Origin: Asticcacaulis sp. UBA2476
Lineage (GTDB): Bacteria > Pseudomonadota > Alphaproteobacteria > Caulobacterales > Caulobacteraceae
Direction of reading: 5' to 3'
DNA length: 9,114 nt
Assembly: GCA_002342035.1 (NCBI GenBank)
Contig: DDPE01000053.1
Coordinates: 1 to 9,114, forward strand
Positions 5,860 through 9,114 of the stretch are shown in pieces; the stretch's first letter is position 1; the number at the start of each line of letters is the position of its first letter. A program made the position numbers and the translations under genes. A model generated the notes under the pieces. That model saw only the letters and a list, made by a program, of their open reading frames with translations, had not been told where the DNA came from and made no database searches.

Positions 5860-6740
5860 TGGACAAAGCCGTAGCCCCCGCCAAAGCCCTAAGCATGATG
5901 ACGGGCCTGCCCGACATATTGGTCGAGCCTGTTATCCGCGATGCTTTGCGCGAAGATCTGGGGCTGGCGGGTGATGTCACCGGCATGGCCTGTATCCCGC
6001 CCAAGGCGCGCTTTAAGGCTGAGTTCCGCGCCCGCGGCAATGGTGTTACCGCCGGTATCGATTGCGCCCGTCTGGCGATGGCTTTGATGGATCATCAGGT
6101 GCGGTTTGAAATCGTAGCGCCCGATGCAACCCACGTTAAGGCCGGTGATGTCATCGCCCGCGTCGAAGGCAATGCCCGCGCCATTTTAGCCGCCGAGCGG
6201 GTCGCTCTAAATATGCTGTGTCACCTGTCCGGGGTGGCGACCCTGACCCACAAATTTGTCGCCTCCATTTCCGATCTGCCCGCCCGCATCGCCTGTACCC
6301 GTAAGACCACGCCCCTGCTGCGCGGCTTAGAGAAGCACGCCGTCAAATGCGGTGGTGGCCATAACCACCGTTACGGCCTCGATGACGCCATCCTGATCAA
6401 GGACAACCATATCGCCGTCTGTGGCGGTGTGGCTCAGGCCATGGAGCGCGCCAAGGCCGCCGCCGGTCACCTGATGAAGATCGAGCTCGAAGTCGATTCC
6501 ATCGCCCAGTTGAAGCAGGCCTTGCCGTTTTCTCCGGACGTGTTGCTGCTCGATAATTTCACCCTCGATATGTTCAAGGAAGCCGTCAAACTCGCCAAGG
6601 GCAAGACGATCCTTGAGGCATCAGGCGGGGTCAATCTCGATACCGTGCGCGCCATCGCCGAAGCCGGGGTCGACATTATCTCGATCGGGGCGCTTACCCA
6701 CTCAGCGCCTGTGTTCGATATCGGACTGGATGCGGTTTAA
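5859..6740 (+). CDS. nadC: Nicotinate-nucleotide pyrophosphorylase (carboxylating), quinolinate phosphoribosyltransferase NadC
   Basis: Predicted to convert quinolinate and phosphoribosyl pyrophosphate to nicotinate mononucleotide with loss of CO2, completing the nad-operon pathway; 293 aa, close to the usual ~290-300. Family signatures are VIRDALREDLG (25-35), AERVALNMLCHLSGVAT (112-128), TRKTTPLLRGLEKHAVKCGGGHNHRYGL (147-174) with substrate-binding Arg148, Lys149, His168 and Arg171, IKDNH with Lys181, ELEVDS (209-214), LLDN (230-233), and phosphate-binding LEASGGV (252-258) and SIGALTHS (275-282). The ATG at 5859 overlaps the nadB stop as TGATG, with TGGAG upstream, so translation is probably coupled. 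A GTG 42 bases earlier inside nadB is less likely. Confidence 0.97.
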   Translation: MDKAVAPAKALSMMTGLPDILVEPVIRDALREDLGLAGDVTGMACIPPKARFKAEFRARGNGVTAGIDCARLAMALMDHQVRFEIVAPDATHVKAGDVIARVEGNARAILAAERVALNMLCHLSGVATLTHKFVASISDLPARIACTRKTTPLLRGLEKHAVKCGGGHNHRYGLDDAILIKDNHIAVCGGVAQAMERAKAAAGHLMKIELEVDSIAQLKQALPFSPDVLLLDNFTLDMFKEAVKLAKGKTILEASGGVNLDTVRAIAEAGVDIISIGALTHSAPVFDIGLDAV

Positions 6741-6750
6741 TTCAACGACC

Positions 6751-6779
6751 TTGTGTTTTGTGGCAAATGATTGTACAAA
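6751..6779 (+). promoter_or_regulatory. Candidate yefM-yoeB promoter
   Basis: TTGTGT (6751-6756) and TACAAA (6774-6779) are spaced by 17 bp. The -10 overlaps the TTGTACAA palindrome, so binding of the antitoxin complex would block RNA polymerase. Read-through from nadC, 60 bp upstream with no terminator visible between, could also contribute. Confidence 0.4.
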
Positions 6780-6790
6780 AATAAGTACAA
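6771..6790 (+). promoter_or_regulatory. YefM/YefM-YoeB operator (paired TGTACA-type sites)
   Basis: TTGTACAA (6771-6778) is an 8-bp palindrome with the TGTACA core known for YefM operators. A second near-copy AGTACA (6784-6789) follows with the cores 12 bp apart centre to centre, the geometry described for the long and short sites of the E. coli operator. Read together the block is also TTGTAC-N8-GTACAA. It lies just before the yefM ribosome binding site. Confidence 0.75.
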
Positions 6791-6800
6791 GGATTTTGCC

Positions 6801-7055
6801 ATGAAACACGTAACCTATTCCACCTTTCGCGCTGATCTGGCCAATATGCTGGATAAGGTCAATGACGATCATGTGCCGCTTTTGATTACGCGTCAGAACG
6901 GTCGTCCGGCGGTCGTCATGTCACTGGAGGATTTCGCGTCCTGGCAGGAAACGGCCTATCTCATGGCCAGCCCGAAAAACGCCGAAAGACTGCGCCGGTC
7001 GATTGCTGAACTCGAAGCGGGGGGCGGCACTGTTCGCGACCTGATCGAAGAATGA
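6801..7055 (+). CDS. yefM: Antitoxin YefM (Phd/YefM family)
   Basis: Predicted 84-aa antitoxin that binds and neutralises YoeB and, alone or with YoeB, represses its own promoter. The N-terminal Phd/YefM DNA-binding fold carries HVTYSTFRADLANMLDKV (3-20), then PLLITRQNGRPAVVMSLEDFASWQETAYLMASPKNAERL (26-64), which follows E. coli YefM closely. The acidic C-terminus (about 65-84) is the expected disordered toxin-wrapping segment. The ATG at 6801 was chosen because AAGGA lies upstream; a start ten codons earlier would place coding sequence over the operator. The stop overlaps the yoeB start as ATGA, the usual coupled arrangement. Confidence 0.95.
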   Translation: MKHVTYSTFRADLANMLDKVNDDHVPLLITRQNGRPAVVMSLEDFASWQETAYLMASPKNAERLRRSIAELEAGGGTVRDLIEE

Positions 7056-7303
7056 AGATCATATTCGCCGAGGATGCCTGGGACGATTATCTTTTCTGGC
7101 AATCTGATAAAGCCCAACTCAAACGCATCAATGCGCTCATCAAAGATATACGCCGCCACCCGTTTGAAGGCATCGGCCAACCGGAGGCCCTCAAGCATGA
7201 TTGGGCTGGCTTCTGGTCACGGCGGATTGATCAGGAGCACCGGTTTATTTACCGCGTGATGGATGACGCAATTCTTATCGCCCAGTGCCGCTACCACTAC
7301 TGA
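7052..7303 (+). CDS. yoeB: Toxin YoeB, ribosome-dependent mRNA endonuclease (RelE superfamily)
   Basis: Predicted 83-aa toxin that cleaves mRNA in the ribosomal A site and halts translation when YefM is degraded. It aligns almost end to end with E. coli YoeB: WDDYLFWQ (10-17), INALIKDIRRHPFEGIGQPEALKH (26-49), GFWSRRI (53-59), EHRFIYRV (62-69) and the terminal CRYHY (79-83). The catalytic set is intact: Glu45, Arg58, Arg64, His82 and Tyr83, matching E. coli Glu46, Arg59, Arg65, His83 and Tyr84. It should therefore be active. The start overlaps the yefM stop by four bases. The last 29 bases, including the codons for the catalytic CRYHY end, overlap the 3' end of the convergent acyltransferase gene. 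Confidence 0.96.
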   Translation: MKIIFAEDAWDDYLFWQSDKAQLKRINALIKDIRRHPFEGIGQPEALKHDWAGFWSRRIDQEHRFIYRVMDDAILIAQCRYHY

Positions 7304-8393
7304 GCCGCCTCTGCACCCACTGGCTTAAGGGGCGGTCAACCAGCGCCTCGAATACAAACGCAACCACAATAGCTGTGGCAATCCCGCTGCCCCAGACGGC
7401 CCATTGCGCGGTCACGGACAACTCAAACCGCTCGGTGACTTTCGGGATCAACGCAAACCACACTGCCCCGACCAGCGAATGGGTCAAAAACAGAGAAAAC
7501 GACACCCGCCCCATCTGATGGGTCAGGTGATTGCCGCGCAAACTCACCGCGCCGCCAAGGCCAATAATCGCCGCCAGCAGAGATAGCCCGATCACATCGC
7601 TGATCAGGCCGCGCCCGTGGGTTTCAAGCATTACGATCGCCAGTACCGCCGCTGCAAGGCCTGCAAAAAAGGCGGGCTTGCCAATGTTCACCGGCGCCAG
7701 TAACCGCTCGATCAGGGTGCCGGCCACAAACAGAGGCACGGCCCGCATCAGGGCAAACCGGAACGGCAGGTCGGCAAAGGCGTGATCAACCGCATGTGCT
7801 CCCGCAAACGCCGCCACCATAACCGCCGTCAAAAGCGCTGCCAATCCCGCGCGTGACATGGCCTGCACATGGCGGGCATAGAGCGCAAACAGGGCGTAAC
7901 AGACAATCAGGGACGACAGCGTCCAGGTCGGTACGTTCCAACCCGGCTCCTCAAATCCGCCCCAGCCGTGGACCATGAACACCTGAGACACAAAGTCGAT
8001 CAGGCTATATTTTTCCGGATGGTTCGGTGGATAACCCAGCGCCGTTCCCCCGACGATCAGCACCGCCAGTAACAGCAAAACCACCATATGAGACGGCCAC
8101 AACCGCCCGATCCGGCGCAGCATGAACGGCCCCGTCGCTATGCGTCCGGCGGCCAGTCGCGCCCCATAAGCCCGCGACAGCACAAAGCCCGACAGGATCA
8201 AAAAGAAATCGGTCGCCAGCCAGCCCTGATCAAACACTGGCGACATCTCAGGCAGTATTACCGGCGCGTTCTGGCCAAAATGGTACACAAGGATGAACCC
8301 TGCCGCCATAAACCGCAGGACATCGAGGCTGGCGGCCCCTTTGCGCGGAACCGCTTCAACTTTGGTATCGCGGGGGCGGGAATCGCTGCTCAT
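7275..8393 (-). CDS. Acyltransferase family 3 integral membrane protein (OafA/YrhL-like)
   Basis: Predicted inner-membrane O-acyltransferase of 372 aa; this family typically transfers acetyl or other acyl groups to surface sugars (O-antigen, exopolysaccharide, peptidoglycan). The acceptor here is unknown. After a short hydrophilic N-terminus, LDVLRFMAAGFILVYHFG (23-40) forms the first membrane segment with the conserved Arg27 and His38. WLATDFFLILSGFVLSRAYG (58-77) and RRIGRLWPSHMVV (93-105) are also diagnostic. About ten hydrophobic segments follow to residue ~350. In WTLSSLIVCY (157-166) the acidic residue common in family members (as in WSLSVEEQFY) is replaced by Leu-Ile. The ATG at 8393 has AGAGG 6 bp upstream; an in-frame ORF extension to 8468 overlaps the upstream terminator and is rejected. 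No terminator is visible after its stop. Confidence 0.92.
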   Translation of the reverse strand: MSSDSRPRDTKVEAVPRKGAASLDVLRFMAAGFILVYHFGQNAPVILPEMSPVFDQGWLATDFFLILSGFVLSRAYGARLAAGRIATGPFMLRRIGRLWPSHMVVLLLLAVLIVGGTALGYPPNHPEKYSLIDFVSQVFMVHGWGGFEEPGWNVPTWTLSSLIVCYALFALYARHVQAMSRAGLAALLTAVMVAAFAGAHAVDHAFADLPFRFALMRAVPLFVAGTLIERLLAPVNIGKPAFFAGLAAAVLAIVMLETHGRGLISDVIGLSLLAAIIGLGGAVSLRGNHLTHQMGRVSFSLFLTHSLVGAVWFALIPKVTERFELSVTAQWAVWGSGIATAIVVAFVFEALVDRPLSQWVQRRLSSGSGTGR

Positions 8394-8440
8394 ACAACCT
8401 CTTAGATATTCAACAGTGAGGCTGTGCAATAAGCGGGCCG

Positions 8441-8474
8441 AAAAAAAGCCCCCGGCCGGTAAAGGCACGGGGGC
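8441..8474 (-). terminator. Rho-independent terminator of the HlyD-family adaptor gene
   Basis: On the minus strand a GCCCCCG/CGGGGGC stem (8474-8468 with 8454-8448), extended by an inner GCC/GGC pairing, is followed directly by seven Ts (8447-8441). It starts about 40 bases after the adaptor stop codon. It separates that gene from the downstream acyltransferase, which therefore needs its own promoter in the 47 bp between; only weak hexamers (TTGCAC on the minus strand) are visible there. Confidence 0.92.
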
Positions 8475-8516
8475 AGTTGGCTCGAAAGAAACGATACGCT
8501 TTAGGCTTACTCGAAC

Positions 8517-9114
8517 TTATTTCTTGGCCGCTTTCGGATCGACCGGCTTGGGCGCCTCACGCTTGATGCCAGCCTTTTCACCAGGCTTCATGAACTTAAC
8601 CAAAACACGCTGACCGATCAGGAACGGGGCGTCGTTGGCGGTGACCACCACTTCAACCACGCGCTCATCGGACGCTTCGGTATTGCTGTCGGATTTCAGC
8701 TTGCGCGCCCCGAAGGTGGCGGCAATGCGCTTGACCGAGCCGATATAGGTTTTGGTTTGCTCGACTTCGGGGATGATTTCGACTTCCTGACCGACCGTGA
8801 CGTCAGGAATCGAGCTTTCAACGATTTCGGCCCGGATGATGCGCTCGGTCTTGGGCTCCAGATCGAACATGGTCGAGACGTTAAGGGTCGACGCCCCCGC
8901 CCCCGGATTGGCATAGCGGCGCACGATGCGGCCATCGGCTGGGGCGATAATGCGGGTCTGTTCCAGATCGTACTGCGCCTGCGCCAGCGACGCGCGGGCG
9001 GTTGCCACCCCGGCCTGCTGAGATGCCAAAGTCGCTTCGGCCTCACGGATAGCGTCGCGAGTCGAATCGATCTTGGTGCCGGACACGAAATTGTCCTTGG
9101 CCAGAGCGTTATAG
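8517..9114 (-). CDS. Periplasmic adaptor (membrane fusion) protein, HlyD/MacA/DevB type, partial
   Basis: The C-terminal 198 residues are visible; the frame stays open to the right edge, so the N-terminal signal or membrane anchor lies outside the window. Adaptors of this type link an inner-membrane ABC or RND exporter to an outer-membrane channel. In visible numbering, 1-55 is the descending coiled-coil arm (rich in Ala, Gln, Glu). IIAPADGRIVRRYANPGAGAS (55-75) is the returning half of the lipoyl domain. ERIIRAEIVESSIPDVTVGQEVEII (90-114) is the beta-barrel. DERVVEVVVTANDAPFLIGQRVLVKF (149-174) is the membrane-proximal part and recalls ABC-exporter adaptors such as DevB and MacA. A basic Pro/Lys tail ends the protein. 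A GTG at 9086 is internal to the coiled coil and not a real start. A strong terminator follows the gene, making it the last cistron of its unit. Confidence 0.9.
   Translation of the reverse strand, partial: YNALAKDNFVSGTKIDSTRDAIREAEATLASQQAGVATARASLAQAQYDLEQTRIIAPADGRIVRRYANPGAGASTLNVSTMFDLEPKTERIIRAEIVESSIPDVTVGQEVEIIPEVEQTKTYIGSVKRIAATFGARKLKSDSNTEASDERVVEVVVTANDAPFLIGQRVLVKFMKPGEKAGIKREAPKPVDPKAAKK

Noticed and set aside
9084..9086. GTG as a possible start of the adaptor protein
   Set aside because: The same frame stays open to the window edge and encodes continuing coiled coil, so the gene is simply cut by the window.

Overview
The window looks like ordinary chromosome of a moderately GC-rich alphaproteobacterium. 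The best guess is Caulobacterales (for example an Asticcacaulis- or Caulobacter-like organism). This rests on the general protein style, a Tat/lipoprotein xylanase with a Gly/Ser linker, and a TGTTAGC-type palindrome ahead of it. No sequence search was possible, so the taxonomy is inference.

Layout. Positions 23-2866 carry four minus-strand genes: dps (mini-ferritin), arfB (ribosome rescue), a GNAT acetyltransferase whose start overlaps the arfB stop, and a secreted GH10 endo-xylanase with its own promoter/operator region. A divergent intergenic region (2867-3123) separates dps from the plus-strand operon nadA-nadB-nadC (3124-6740). That operon is the complete de novo route from L-aspartate and dihydroxyacetone phosphate to nicotinate mononucleotide. 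Next comes a yefM-yoeB toxin-antitoxin pair on the plus strand (6801-7303) with a recognisable paired TGTACA-type operator. Its toxin gene runs 29 bp into the 3' end of a convergent acyltransferase-3 membrane protein gene (7275-8393, minus). A strong intrinsic terminator (8441-8474) then ends an efflux/secretion adaptor gene (HlyD/MacA/DevB type) that runs off the right edge.

How the genes work together. nadABC is a self-contained biosynthetic unit with a perfect 12-bp inverted repeat placed where a repressor would block transcription start. yefM-yoeB is an autoregulated addiction module. dps and arfB are both stress/survival functions but are separated by a hairpin cluster, so they are probably not one simple operon. 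The xylanase appears to be controlled separately, probably by a LacI-type sugar regulator.

I see no phage, transposon, CRISPR, rRNA or tRNA, and no obviously new multi-gene system. The most interesting material is regulatory: a perfect 14-bp stem that buries the arfB start codon, the nadA operator, the xylanase operator, and the overlapping 3' ends of yoeB and the acyltransferase gene.
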